The notes under the pieces are model-generated. The model was not told the origin of the DNA and did not search any database. It worked only from the letters and a program-made list of their open reading frames with translations. Position numbers and translations under genes: made by a program. Positions 10,698 to 19,893 of a DNA stretch of 64,000 bases are shown here, one piece after another. The stretch's first letter is position 1. The number at the start of each line of letters is the position of its first letter. Location: the NCBI RefSeq assembly GCF_040215105.1, contig NZ_CP157875.1, positions 86,001 through 150,000 on the forward strand, written 5' to 3'. The DNA is from Aeromonas veronii. GTDB taxonomy: Bacteria; Pseudomonadota; Gammaproteobacteria; Enterobacterales; Aeromonadaceae.

Positions 10698-11000
10698 GGG
10701 GTTCTCCTTAAGCGATGGGCCATTCTACCGACAAATCCCTCCCTTTGCCGAGATCGGGGCTGGCTTTTTGCGCCTCGCGGGCACGCTGGCTCTGGTCGGG
10801 TCTGGTGTTGCGCCGGATGCTGTTACTCTCCGCCGCCGGGGTGACAATTCCAATTCCTTGATGTTGTACACAAAAAAAGCAGATCAGATGACCGACCAGA
10901 GGCTTATCAATTGTTGCGTTGCTGTTAATATGTTTCGGTCGGGTTTGAACCCTACCCCGTCAGGCTCATCATGGATAACAACATAAAAAGAGATAAGGAT
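10698..11000. other. Divergent promoter region between ubiK and the lipase gene
   Basis: This 303-base gap has no gene. It contains an AT-rich stretch (10860-10935: TTGATGTTGTACACAAAA and later TTGCTGTTAATATG) that could hold the lipase promoter, but no convincing operator was seen. An in-frame ATG at 10971 would add ten residues to the lipase signal peptide. Confidence 0.4.
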
Positions 11001-13418
11001 ATGAAAAAAAACCTGATTTATGCAGCCGTCCTCAGTGCGCTATTGAGCGGTTGCGGTGGCAGTGACGATAACAAAGGCGATACCTCCAGCTATCTCGACT
11101 ACCTGCTGAGCGGTTCCAATGCCGTTCGCCCCAGTGCCCTCGCTGCCCGTGCCTCCGACGGTACCCTGAAGTTCTCCACCGAAACGGCGGATCTCTCCAA
11201 CCCTGTCTCCGCGCTCTCCACCCTGGATGGCTGGTCCACAACCCAGGCCATCCAGGTCGTGCCCGTGACCGCCTCGGGGATCAGCATCAAGGCTCCGGCC
11301 GCAGCCGAGTTTGCGGCGTCCGTCGCCCCGCTCTATCTGCTTGAACTGGAGTTTGACAGCGCGGCCCTGCGCCCGAGCGGAGTGAAGAAGCAGCTGACCT
11401 ACGGGGTGGACTTCGTGGTGGCCGAGGCGGGTGGCAAGCTGAATCTGGTGCCTCTCAAGCCGCTCAATCCCTCTTCCTATTACATGATAGTGGCGACCGA
11501 TACCCTCAAGGACAGCAACGGCAATGCCGTGCGTGCCGGCTCCGACTACAGCAACTACAAGAGCAACCCGGGCAGCAGTGCCCAGGATCAGACCATCAAC
11601 GGTCTGATCACCCTGCAGGAGGGGCTGTTCAAGGCCGCCACCGGCATCACCAGCGATCACGTGATCTTCTCCGACTGGTTTGGTACCCAGTCCGGTGCCG
11701 ATGTGCTGGTGGCGGTGAAAGGAGCGGCGGCATCCGTGCTGAAGAGCCCGACCCTGGATGCGGCGGCCCTGTGGAAACAGGATGCGCTTGGCCATACCAG
11801 CCTGCCGGGTACCTACACCCTGGGGGTGACGGCGAACGCCGCCTTCCTGACCCAGCTGGAGGCCGAGCCATTCCTGCCTCAGGAGCAAAAGGATGCCATC
11901 GCCGCTGCCGTGGTCGCCAACCCGACTCTGAGCGGCCTGGCGAGCGCCACCAAGGTCTATACCGGTGCGGTCAAGCTGCCTTACTTCCTCTCCTCACCGG
12001 CCACCGCCGGTTCCTGGGACAAGGCCAAGACCCAGTCCTGGCACGGCGCCATCCCCAGCCTGTACGCCATCGCCAATGCCCTGAAGGCGGGCGACAGCGA
12101 GGTGATCGGCGGTCTGGTGGGGGCGGGAGTGGATCCGGCCCTGCTGGGTACGCTCATCGCCGACCCGACCCGTCAGGCCGAGCTGCTGGCGGAGGCGAGC
12201 AAGCTGATCGGGGTGACCCTCACCTCAGGTGGCAAGGCGCTGGATCCCGAGATGAACATCGGCCGTTTCAACCCGCTGCCCAAGCTGGAAGAGGTGCAGT
12301 CCGTGCCGATGCGCATCTTCGCCGCGGCGCCGCTGTCGGCTATCACCGACGTCATCATCTATCAGCATGGCGTCACCTCGGTGAAGGAGAATGCCTATGC
12401 CCTGGCCCTGGGTCAGATCGGTGCCGGTGCCAAGGCAAGCAAGAACGTCGCCGTGGTGGTGATCGATCATCCGCTGCACGGGGAGCGTGGCTTCGCCCTG
12501 ACCGGTAGCCTGGACTCGGTGACCACCTCGGACAACCCGACCCCCTATCTGAACCTGAGCTATCTGACGGTGGCGCGGGACAACCTGAAACAGAGCGTGG
12601 CGGATCTGCTGGGCCTGCGTCTGGCGGTGGGGCTGGCCAATGCCAAGGGTGTCATCGGCACCGCCGGCAGCCTCAAGGTGCACTTCCTGGGTCATTCCCT
12701 CGGCGCCATTTCCGGGGCCAACCTGTTGGCGGTGGCCAACCAGCCGCTGGGCAACCCGACGGCCGATGCCCTGTTCAAGTTCACCACCGGCGGCCTGGCC
12801 ATGCCGGGTGGCGGCATAGCGCCGCTCTTGCTGAACTCCCCCACTTTCGGCCCGACCATACAGATGAGCGTGCTGACCGGCGGCAGTCCCGAGTTGAAGA
12901 CGGCCTTCACTGCCTATGCCCCGACCTGCAAGAGCGCGGTGGCAAGCTGCTTCGTCAACGAGTTCCTGCCGAGCCTGGATGGCACCACGCAGGCAAGCGC
13001 CGCCAGCACCCTGCAGAGCTACGTCTTCGCGGCCCAGTCGGTGCTGGACTCGGCTGATCCGATCAACCTGGCGAGCGGCATCAAGGCGGACTTCCCGCTG
13101 TTTGCCACGGAAGTGGTGGGTGATGGCGCCCTGAGCCTGCCGGATCAGGTGATCCCGAACAGCGTCGCCTCTGCGCCGCTGGCGGGGACCGAGCCGCTGT
13201 TCAAGGTGATGGGGTTGCAACCCCTGACCGCGACGGGGGCGGCCAACCACCATGCGGCTCGCTTCGTGGCTGGTGGTCACAGCTCCTTGCTGGCACCGGA
13301 CGAGAACTTCGATTCGACCGGCGCCGTGACGAGCGAGATGCAGACCCAGTTCGGCAGCTTCTTCATGAGTGGTGGCACCGCGGTCAAGGTGACCGATGGG
13401 ACCCTGCTCAAGCAGTAA
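11001..13418 (+). CDS. Large lipase lipoprotein, Pla-1/VolA family
   Basis: The product is an alpha/beta-hydrolase lipase of the Pla-1/cef and VolA family known from Aeromonas and Vibrio, expected to release fatty acids from phospholipids or lipids at the cell surface or outside. From the ATG at 11001 there is a lipoprotein signal ending LLSGC at residue 18, followed by GGSDDN. The nucleophile motif GHSLG falls near residues 563-567 (about base 12690), preceded by the HLG-type strand KVHFLG. The 805-residue length is typical of this family, with a long N-terminal Ig-like or unknown region before the hydrolase domain. An alternative start at 10971 is possible but puts charged residues before the signal. 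It stands alone with its own terminator. Confidence 0.88.
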   Translation: MKKNLIYAAVLSALLSGCGGSDDNKGDTSSYLDYLLSGSNAVRPSALAARASDGTLKFSTETADLSNPVSALSTLDGWSTTQAIQVVPVTASGISIKAPAAAEFAASVAPLYLLELEFDSAALRPSGVKKQLTYGVDFVVAEAGGKLNLVPLKPLNPSSYYMIVATDTLKDSNGNAVRAGSDYSNYKSNPGSSAQDQTINGLITLQEGLFKAATGITSDHVIFSDWFGTQSGADVLVAVKGAAASVLKSPTLDAAALWKQDALGHTSLPGTYTLGVTANAAFLTQLEAEPFLPQEQKDAIAAAVVANPTLSGLASATKVYTGAVKLPYFLSSPATAGSWDKAKTQSWHGAIPSLYAIANALKAGDSEVIGGLVGAGVDPALLGTLIADPTRQAELLAEASKLIGVTLTSGGKALDPEMNIGRFNPLPKLEEVQSVPMRIFAAAPLSAITDVIIYQHGVTSVKENAYALALGQIGAGAKASKNVAVVVIDHPLHGERGFALTGSLDSVTTSDNPTPYLNLSYLTVARDNLKQSVADLLGLRLAVGLANAKGVIGTAGSLKVHFLGHSLGAISGANLLAVANQPLGNPTADALFKFTTGGLAMPGGGIAPLLLNSPTFGPTIQMSVLTGGSPELKTAFTAYAPTCKSAVASCFVNEFLPSLDGTTQASAASTLQSYVFAAQSVLDSADPINLASGIKADFPLFATEVVGDGALSLPDQVIPNSVASAPLAGTEPLFKVMGLQPLTATGAANHHAARFVAGGHSSLLAPDENFDSTGAVTSEMQTQFGSFFMSGGTAVKVTDGTLLKQ

Positions 13419-13435
13419 GCGTCAGCCAACCATAT

Positions 13436-13463
13436 AAAAACGCCGCCCTCTGGGCGGCGTTTT
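13436..13463. terminator. Bidirectional terminator between the lipase gene and glpG
   Basis: AAAAACGCCGCCC pairs with GGGCGGCGTTTT around a three-base loop. A-rich and T-rich flanks allow it to end both convergent transcripts. Confidence 0.92.
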
Positions 13464-13498
13464 CGTTGTCGGCCATCAGAACACAGGATGGCAGGGCA

Positions 13499-14365
13499 TC
13501 AGGCGGGCCTGTGATGCCTGTCCAGCCAGCCCTGCAACAGACCCACCAGCAGGCCGGTCAGGTGGGCGATGTTGGCGGTGGGCGTGCCGAGCAAATCCAT
13601 GAAGCCGAGTACCAGCCAGAACAGCATGAAGCCCATCAGCGCCGGTGGCAGGCAGAGGCCGCAGTCCGGCTGCAGCCTGGCGCGCAGCCAGCAATAGCCG
13701 AGCAGGGCATAGACCACGCCGGAGAGACCCCCAAACAGCGGGCCGCTCGCGAAGAACTCCGCCACGTTGGGCAGCGCCGCCCCGACGATGAGCAGGATGA
13801 ACAGCTTGCCGCTGCCGAGTCGCTGCTCTATCTGCCCCCCGAGATACCACCACCACAGCAGGTTGAACACCAGGTGCAGCACCGAGAAGTGGATGAAGGC
13901 GGGGGTGATGTAGCGCCAGGCCTGCCAGTCGGTGAACTGGGCCAGGGTGGGGTGGAACGCCAGCTCGTCGAAGATGGGCAGGCCGATGGCATCGAGGGCA
14001 TAGACCGCCAGACAGGCGATGATGACCACCAGGGTCAGGGGCCCCGCCTGATGCAGAAAATCGGTGACCGGATCCGTCATTCCCTTGCTGTAGTCGATGC
14101 GGGCATCCGCCCGACCGGACTGCCAGGACGCCTCCATGTAGCGGGGGTGATTGGGCTCGCTCAGGAAGCGTTTGACTTCCAGCTGGGCCTGGGCGAGGCG
14201 CTGCTCGTCCGCCAGCCAGACCGAGACTCCGAGCTCGGACTGGGTCAGCTCGCAGGAGATCCCCAGGGTGGCCAGATAGTCCACCAGGGCCTGGGCCATG
14301 CGGGCATTGTCCAGCACCAGCAGCTGGATCATGCCGGCCGGGGAGGCACTGCCGGCTCCTGTCAT
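13499..14365 (-). CDS. glpG: Rhomboid intramembrane serine protease GlpG
   Basis: GlpG cleaves transmembrane segments inside the inner membrane. The catalytic serine is in FGGLSGV (residue 215) and its histidine partner in [12 protein letters not shown] (residue 268); the oxyanion pair H164 and N168 lie in LHLVFNLL, matching E. coli H150 and N154. The N-terminal cytoplasmic domain ([22 protein letters not shown]) is present, followed by six or so membrane segments from residue 108. The ATG at 14365 overlaps the glpE stop as ATGA, favouring coupled translation, although an internal ATG at residue 12 would give the E. coli-like N-terminus. glpR, which follows glpEG in E. coli, is not here. Confidence 0.95.
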   Translation of the reverse strand: MTGAGSASPAGMIQLLVLDNARMAQALVDYLATLGISCELTQSELGVSVWLADEQRLAQAQLEVKRFLSEPNHPRYMEASWQSGRADARIDYSKGMTDPVTDFLHQAGPLTLVVIIACLAVYALDAIGLPIFDELAFHPTLAQFTDWQAWRYITPAFIHFSVLHLVFNLLWWWYLGGQIEQRLGSGKLFILLIVGAALPNVAEFFASGPLFGGLSGVVYALLGYCWLRARLQPDCGLCLPPALMGFMLFWLVLGFMDLLGTPTANIAHLTGLLVGLLQGWLDRHHRPA

Positions 14366-14685
14366 GCGTCGCCCGCCTGGATCGGGAACTCCCTGCGCCA
14401 GGCCTCGAAGCCACCGTCCAGACTGTAGACGGCGTCATAGCCCTGTTGCAGCAGGTACTGGGCGGCCCCCTGGCTGCTGTTGCCGTGATAGCACATCACG
14501 ATCACCGGGGTATCGAAGTCCACTTCATTCATGAAGCGGACCAGGGTGCCATTGGTGAGGTGGAAGGCGCCGACCGCGTGGGCCGTCTCGAATGACTGGG
14601 GATCGCGAATATCCACGAGGCGGGCCTCACCGGCCTCCAGCTTCTGGTGGGCATCCTGGGCGCTGATATGGGCAAACTGGTCCAT
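14362..14685 (-). CDS. glpE: Thiosulfate sulfurtransferase GlpE (single-domain rhodanese)
   Basis: GlpE transfers sulfane sulfur from thiosulfate to acceptors such as cyanide or thioredoxin. The 107-residue product has the rhodanese loop CYHGNSS with catalytic Cys65, exactly the E. coli position, plus [10 protein letters not shown] and [14 protein letters not shown]. The ATG at 14685 ([16 protein letters not shown]) matches the E. coli start and has an AGGA seven bases upstream; an in-frame codon five residues earlier lacks this. It is translationally coupled to glpG. Confidence 0.95.
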   Translation of the reverse strand: MDQFAHISAQDAHQKLEAGEARLVDIRDPQSFETAHAVGAFHLTNGTLVRFMNEVDFDTPVIVMCYHGNSSQGAAQYLLQQGYDAVYSLDGGFEAWRREFPIQAGDA

Positions 14686-14898
14686 TGAGATGTCCTGCAA
14701 ATAGATGATTGGGGGTCAGTTTACCCCAAGCGAACTCAATAAAGCAGAGGGAAGGTAGGAAGCTGCACTTGGGTGGCTTGGTCTGGGTGACGGCACAAGA
14801 GATGCGGGCTGGGGTTCTGGGTGTGCAGGTGAGTCGCGTTGGCTGGATTGAGAACTTTAATGTCCGAATTCGCCAATGAAGCACACCACAGAGGTGGA

Positions 14899-14917
14899 TA
14901 TAATAATAATTATCATT
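14899..14917 (+). promoter_or_regulatory. Fur-box-like operator over a TATAAT -10
   Basis: The 19 bases TATAATAATAATTATCATT match the Fur consensus GATAATGATAATCATTATC at 14 of 19 positions and include a perfect TATAAT at 14899-14904. They lie about 35 bases upstream of the 14953 start codon, so Fur binding would block the promoter. This is a match by eye; binding is inferred. Confidence 0.65.
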
Positions 14918-14952
14918 TAGGTGCCGTTATTGCCTGCACCCAGGAGCCAGTC

Positions 14953-15342
14953 ATGAACATTGATGCAACAGAGTACCCCATCGTCTGGATGGATTACGAA
15001 CCGGCCCGGGGGGTATCCGTGGAAGCGGCACTTGCCGACATCTCGACCCTGCTTGTCCGCGGCCAGCCCCTGGTGTTTCTCGCCACCGGGGAGCCGGGCA
15101 ATGGCAACGACAAGGCCAGGGCCGAGGATCGCCGGACGGTCGCGCTCTGGATGAAGAGCAACAAGCACGCGATCCGGCGGTTTGCCCTTGGCCACGTGCA
15201 GATAGTACCGGAGGCGACCAAGCGCGTGGCGATGCGGGCTTTCGCGGTCGTCTTCGCCAAATTCTGGGGTTACCCCATGTTTGTCGTTGCCAGCGAAGAA
15301 GAGGCGCGGGCCAAGGCCAGCGCCTTGCTGGCCAATGCCTGA
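14953..15342 (+). CDS. Unknown 129-residue protein, first gene of a Fur-linked operon
   Basis: I do not recognise this protein with certainty. The ATG at 14953 has an AGGAG six bases upstream. There is no signal peptide or membrane segment, so it should be cytoplasmic. The middle reads LLVRGQPLVFLATGEPGNGNDKARAEDRRTVALW and the end reads AMRAFAVVFAKFWGYPMFVVASEEEARAKASALL, a strand-helix pattern reminiscent of SpoIIAA/STAS-like small domains, where a helix is followed by a strand and a short closing helix. It is followed 22 bases later by an AraC regulator and then two ABC transporter genes, all on one strand behind a Fur-like box, so a role in iron or siderophore handling is inferred. Confidence 0.75.
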   Translation: MNIDATEYPIVWMDYEPARGVSVEAALADISTLLVRGQPLVFLATGEPGNGNDKARAEDRRTVALWMKSNKHAIRRFALGHVQIVPEATKRVAMRAFAVVFAKFWGYPMFVVASEEEARAKASALLANA

Positions 15343-15364
15343 ACCGGATAGCGGAGAGTCTCCC

Positions 15365-16219
15365 ATGTACATCACCGATAACAATGACATGACCGATATC
15401 GAGTCCGACTATCCCGACAAGATTGAGCGCCCCGTGGTCGTGATCGGCCTGGGCAGGGTCACGGAAAACTGGGAGCTGCCGCTCCATCAGCACCGCAAGG
15501 CACAGCTACTGTTTGCCGACAGCGGCTTGATCACGCTGGAGACGGATACGGGATTCTGGGTCGTGCCGCCGCAGGGGGCGGTATGGATCCCAGGTGGCAT
15601 GGTCCACCGGGCCAGCAGCAGCGGTGAACCGTGTGGCTTTGTGGCATTCGTCGAGCCGGATGCCGTGCCCGGGCTGCCGGACTGCTGTTGCACTATTTCG
15701 GTCTCTCCCTTCATGCGAGCACTGCTGGAGCGCACCGCGGCGCTGCCCGAGCACTATCGGATCGAGGGAGCACCGGGACGGCTGATGTCGGTGTTGCTGG
15801 ACGAGCTCATCGCCGCCCCACTGGAGTGGTTGCACCTGCCGATGCCCGCCGATCTGCGGCTGCGCAAGCTGGCGGACGGTATGCTGGCCGCCCCCGCCGA
15901 CCGGGCGACGCTCGAGCAATGGGCATCCAGGATCGGCATGAGCGAGCGCAACATGTCGCGCCTGTTCAGTGCCGAGACCGGTCTGAGCGTGAGCCGCTGG
16001 CGCCGTCAGATGCATGTGATCACCGCCTTGCCGATGCTGGCCCAGGGTCGGCTGATCCAGGCCATTGCAGACGAGCTTGGTTACGACAGCTCTGGTGCCT
16101 TCATCACCATGTTCCACAAGGCGGTCGGGGCTCCGCCAAAGCGCTTCCTCGCCGAGCGTACCGCCCAGATCCATGCCCCCTTGCACAAGCCTTCAGGAAG
16201 TTCCTATGAGTACCAGTAA
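15365..16219 (+). CDS. AraC-family regulator with N-terminal cupin, iron-transport operon
   Basis: This 284-residue transcription factor has an N-terminal cupin-type sensing domain (LPLHQHRKAQLLFADSG, then WVVPPQGAVWIPGGMVH) and a C-terminal double helix-turn-helix (LEQWASRIGMSERNMSRLFSAETGLSVSRWRRQ near residues 185-218, then IQAIADELGYDSSGAFITMFHKAVGAPPKRFL). The ATG at 15365 follows a GGAGAG site. Its 3' end overlaps the start of the first ABC gene by 14 bases, so the two are co-translated. Cupin-AraC regulators beside siderophore transporters usually respond to the iron-siderophore and activate the transporter; that role is inferred from position. Confidence 0.9.
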   Translation: MYITDNNDMTDIESDYPDKIERPVVVIGLGRVTENWELPLHQHRKAQLLFADSGLITLETDTGFWVVPPQGAVWIPGGMVHRASSSGEPCGFVAFVEPDAVPGLPDCCCTISVSPFMRALLERTAALPEHYRIEGAPGRLMSVLLDELIAAPLEWLHLPMPADLRLRKLADGMLAAPADRATLEQWASRIGMSERNMSRLFSAETGLSVSRWRRQMHVITALPMLAQGRLIQAIADELGYDSSGAFITMFHKAVGAPPKRFLAERTAQIHAPLHKPSGSSYEYQ

Positions 16220-18011
16220 CCTGGCAGAGACGCTGCCAAACACCCCGGATCCACTGGGTCAGATATTGAAGCCCATCAATGGTCGTCTCATCGTGGCCGC
16301 CCTGCTGGCAGGCCTGGGCGCGGCGCTGACCTTGACCCCCCTTGCTGGCATAGCCCAAATCGCCCGGTTCGTGCTCGGCGGCGAGGAGTCTGTGGTACAG
16401 AGCCTGGCCCTGCTGAAGGGAGAGGTGTGGCTGATGGTGATGTTCAGCCTCGTCGGCCTGTTCCTCGGTCTGTTGCTGTCGCTGGTAGCGGAGACCTGCG
16501 CCCATGTGGCAGACAACAGGATCACCCGTCATCTGAGGCTTGCCGCGGCGCGCCGTCTGGCCCGGGTGCCTCTCGGCTGGTTCACCTCCCACGCATCCGG
16601 TGAAGTGAAACAGGCGATGCAGGACGACATCGGCACCCTGCACGAGCTGACTGCCCACTTCTACACCACCCTGGGCCGAGCCCTGGGGGCCATCCTGGCG
16701 TCACTCGTCTATCTCTTTGCGATGCATTGGGGGTTGGCTCTGGTCGCCATTCTGCCCTACGTCGCCGGCTTTCTGTTGATCGGTTCGGCCATGAAGTTCA
16801 GCGAGGCGCAGACCCGTGCCTTTGGTGAAGGCCAGGCCAGGGTGAACGATGCCGTGGTGGAGTTCGTCAACGGGATCCCGGTGATCAAGACCTTCGGCAC
16901 CAGCGGCAAGGCGCACGGCAACTACCGGACGGCGGTGGAGAGCTTTCTGGAAGCCTTCCTCGGCCTGTTGAAGCCGATGCTGGGCATCATGGCCATCGCA
17001 AATGCCCTGATGTCCCCCGTCGCCGTGCTGGGGGTCGTGCTGGCTGCCGGTACCCTCTTTGTCGGTCTCGGCTGGATGGCGCCGGTGGAAGTGTTGCCGT
17101 TCGTGCTGGTCGCCCCCTGCATCTCGGCACCCCTGATGCTGCTGGTGTTTGTGGCCCACGGGCTGGAGCCCGCCAAGGCTGCCGCGGGGCGGGTCCAGAC
17201 TCTGTTGCAGACGCCGCAGCTGGAGCAACCCGCTTATGACGAGGTTGAGCACCCGAGGGGGGTAGAGGTTTGCGCCGAAGAGGTGAGTTATGCCTATGAC
17301 GGTGGCCACAAGGCGCTCGACAAGGTGAGCTTCACCCTGGCCGCCGGTACTGTGACGGCCGTGGTGGGGGCATCCGGTGCGGGCAAGTCCACGCTGGCCC
17401 GCCTGCTGCTGCGCTTCTTCGATCCGAGCGAGGGGCGCATCACGTTGGGTGGGGTGGATTTACGCAACCTGGATACCCGTGAGTTGTATCGACACATAGG
17501 CTTCGTGCTGCAGGAGGTGCGTCTGATCCACGCCAGCGTGCGTGACAACATCGCGCTCGGTCTTCCCGACGCGACCTATCAGCAGATTGAAGAGGCCGCC
17601 AGGGCCGCCAATATCCACGAGCGCATCCTGAGCCTGCCACGGGGCTATGACTCCGTCATCGGCGAGGATGCTCAGCTCTCCGGCGGTGAGGCCCAACGGG
17701 TCAGCATAGCCCGCGCCGTGCTGCTGGATCCGCCCGTTCTGGTGCTGGACGAGGCGACCGCCGCAGCCGACGCCGAGAACGAGGTGGCCATCCATCAGGC
17801 CCTTTCCCGCTTCGCCAAGGGGCGGACTCTGATGGTGATCGCCCACCGGCTCGATACCGTGATGCATGCCGATCGCATCCTGGTGGTAGAAGACGGAGCC
17901 ATCGTCGAGCAGGGTCGTCACGACGCGCTGCTGGCGCAGGGTGGCCGCTACGCTCGCCTGTGGGCGCTGGGTGGACATGAACAGCAAGATCAACAACGGA
18001 TGGCGGTATAA
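16206..18011 (+). CDS. ABC transporter half-subunit (membrane plus ATPase), siderophore-type
   Basis: This 601-residue protein fuses an exporter-type membrane domain (six segments, residues about 30-310) to an ATPase domain. Walker A is GASGAGKST, the Q-loop LQEVRLIH, the signature LSGGEAQRV, Walker B VLVLDEATAAAD and the H-loop IAHRL. The ATG at 16206 follows AGGAAGTTCCT and gives the usual short cytoplasmic N-terminus. The next gene, two bases downstream, is its partner. Paired half-transporters of this type include YbtP/YbtQ and IrtA/IrtB, which despite the exporter fold import ferric siderophores; the Fur-like box upstream supports the same role here. No flavin reductase domain is fused, unlike IrtA. 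Confidence 0.88.
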   Translation: MSTSNLAETLPNTPDPLGQILKPINGRLIVAALLAGLGAALTLTPLAGIAQIARFVLGGEESVVQSLALLKGEVWLMVMFSLVGLFLGLLLSLVAETCAHVADNRITRHLRLAAARRLARVPLGWFTSHASGEVKQAMQDDIGTLHELTAHFYTTLGRALGAILASLVYLFAMHWGLALVAILPYVAGFLLIGSAMKFSEAQTRAFGEGQARVNDAVVEFVNGIPVIKTFGTSGKAHGNYRTAVESFLEAFLGLLKPMLGIMAIANALMSPVAVLGVVLAAGTLFVGLGWMAPVEVLPFVLVAPCISAPLMLLVFVAHGLEPAKAAAGRVQTLLQTPQLEQPAYDEVEHPRGVEVCAEEVSYAYDGGHKALDKVSFTLAAGTVTAVVGASGAGKSTLARLLLRFFDPSEGRITLGGVDLRNLDTRELYRHIGFVLQEVRLIHASVRDNIALGLPDATYQQIEEAARAANIHERILSLPRGYDSVIGEDAQLSGGEAQRVSIARAVLLDPPVLVLDEATAAADAENEVAIHQALSRFAKGRTLMVIAHRLDTVMHADRILVVEDGAIVEQGRHDALLAQGGRYARLWALGGHEQQDQQRMAV

Positions 18012-18013
18012 CC

Positions 18014-19756
18014 ATGCTCATGACTTTCCTTCGACTGTTGGGTGAAGATGCCCATGTTTTCCGTCGTTATGGCTGGATGGCCATCACCCTCGGCATCCTG
18101 AACGGCCTGACTCTCACGCTTCTGGTGCCCGTGCTCGAACGCCTGCTGGCGCATGATGTGCGGGGGGCCGGGTTCTGGTTGACTGCGCTGGCGGCAGGGC
18201 TGCTGCTCTGCTGGGCCTGGCGTCGTCGGGTCGAGCAGGCCAGCGTGGCGGTTCGGGTGGCGGTGTTGCAGGGTTGCCGCCACCGGATTGGCGATCACAT
18301 CGCCCGTCTGCCGGTGGGCTGGTTTACCCCGCAGAACACGGCACGGCTCAACCATGTGATGACCCACGGCATGTTTGAGCTGTCCGAACTGCCCGGCCAC
18401 CTGTTTACCCCTATTCTGAGCGGTCTGGTCACGCCGCTGGTACTGGTGCTGGCCCTGCTGGTTCTGCACTGGCCCCTCGGCCTCATCATGTTGGTGGCCC
18501 TGCCCATACTGGCCGGAGTCTTCGTCATCAGCGCTCGCCTCGGCAGCCGTGCCGACGCCGCATTCCACAACCATGCAGCGCATACCAGCCAGCGCATTGT
18601 CGAGTTCGCCCAGGCCCAGTCGATGCTGCGGGCCTTCAGTGGCAAGGGGGACAGCATGGGCTTTCTGGAGCGTGCCATCGACAAACAGTACGCGGCCGGC
18701 TCGCGGCTGATCTATGCCTCTACCGCCTCTGTGGTGCTCAACAGCTGGGCGGTGCAGGCCGTGTTTGCGGCCCTGTTCATCACGGCCGTCATGTGGCTGA
18801 ACAGCCAACTGGGAACGCAGTGGCAGGGCGAGGTGGCGATCACCACCATGGTCTCCCTGTTGTTGGTCAACCGGTTCATCGATCCGCTGCTGGACATCGC
18901 CGGTTATGGGGAAGTGCTGCGCAGTGCGCGGGGTCAGCTCGAGGCAGTCGCCGAGGTGATGGACGAGCAACCCCTGCCGGAGCCGGTCAACGGCGAGGCG
19001 CCGTCCGATGGCTCCGTGGAGCTGCGGGATGTGCGCTTCTCCTATGGCGCCGGGGCGCCCGAGGTGCTGCGTGGGGTGGACTTGTGCATCGCGCCTGGGC
19101 AGATGGTGGCGCTGGTCGGAGCATCGGGTTCGGGCAAGAGCACCCTGATGCAGCTGATCGCGCGCTTTTTCGACGTGGATGAGGGGAGTGTGCGCATCGG
19201 TGGCACCGATGTGCGCGCCATCGACAGCGCCAGCCTGGCTGGCCAGATCAGCCAGATCTTCCAGAGTACCTATCTGTTCCAGGGCAGCATTGCGGACAAC
19301 ATCCGCATCGGCAAACCGGATGCAACGGACGCCGAAGTCATGGAGGCGGCCCGACAGGCAGGAGTGGCCGAGATCGTCTCGCGCCTGCCGCAGGGGCTGG
19401 ATTCGCAGGTCGGGGAGGGCGGTGCCCGCCTCTCCGGTGGCGAGCGGCAGCGCATCTCCATCGCCCGCGCTCTGATCAAGGGAGCCCCCATACTGCTGGT
19501 GGACGAAGCAACCGCCGCGCTGGATGCGGAGAATCAGGCCGCCATCGCCGAGACGTTGGCACGATTGCGTGGCAGACACACGCTGATCGTCATCGCACAC
19601 CAGTTGTCGACCGTGGCGATGGCCGACCAGATTGTGGTGCTGGAAGCCGGCAGGGTGGCTGAGTCCGGCACCCACGAACAGCTCTGTTCGCTACGGGGTC
19701 GCTACGCCGACTTCCTGAACCAGCGCCACAGCGCCAAGGGATGGCAGATCGCCTGA
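18014..19756 (+). CDS. ABC transporter half-subunit, partner of the preceding gene
   Basis: This 580-residue half-transporter has a membrane domain (residues about 15-300) and an ATPase domain with Walker A GASGSGKST, Q-loop IFQSTYLF, signature LSGGERQRI, Walker B ILLVDEATAALD and H-loop IAHQLS. All ATP-site residues look intact. The gene starts two bases after the preceding stop (TAACCATG), so the two are almost certainly co-translated and form a heterodimer. The AraC regulator and Fur-like box upstream point to ferric-siderophore transport, YbtPQ-like; drug or lipid export cannot be excluded from sequence alone. A strong terminator follows. Confidence 0.88.
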   Translation: MLMTFLRLLGEDAHVFRRYGWMAITLGILNGLTLTLLVPVLERLLAHDVRGAGFWLTALAAGLLLCWAWRRRVEQASVAVRVAVLQGCRHRIGDHIARLPVGWFTPQNTARLNHVMTHGMFELSELPGHLFTPILSGLVTPLVLVLALLVLHWPLGLIMLVALPILAGVFVISARLGSRADAAFHNHAAHTSQRIVEFAQAQSMLRAFSGKGDSMGFLERAIDKQYAAGSRLIYASTASVVLNSWAVQAVFAALFITAVMWLNSQLGTQWQGEVAITTMVSLLLVNRFIDPLLDIAGYGEVLRSARGQLEAVAEVMDEQPLPEPVNGEAPSDGSVELRDVRFSYGAGAPEVLRGVDLCIAPGQMVALVGASGSGKSTLMQLIARFFDVDEGSVRIGGTDVRAIDSASLAGQISQIFQSTYLFQGSIADNIRIGKPDATDAEVMEAARQAGVAEIVSRLPQGLDSQVGEGGARLSGGERQRISIARALIKGAPILLVDEATAALDAENQAAIAETLARLRGRHTLIVIAHQLSTVAMADQIVVLEAGRVAESGTHEQLCSLRGRYADFLNQRHSAKGWQIA

Positions 19757-19776
19757 GCCTGGCGCAGATCCCGCGC

Positions 19777-19803
19777 AAGCCCCGCCCTCTGGCGGGGCTT
19801 TTT
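19777..19803 (+). terminator. Intrinsic terminator of the ABC transporter operon
   Basis: AAGCCCCGCC pairs with GGCGGGGCTT around CTCT and is followed by TTTTT. It lies 20 bases after the last ABC gene. Confidence 0.93.
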
Positions 19804-19893
19804 GTGAATGACCGCTCGAGCGCAATTTCCTTCAATACCCCTCATCCCCGGCTCCGTAGGCTGACGACATTCAATCAGCAAGGAGTCCTCTTC

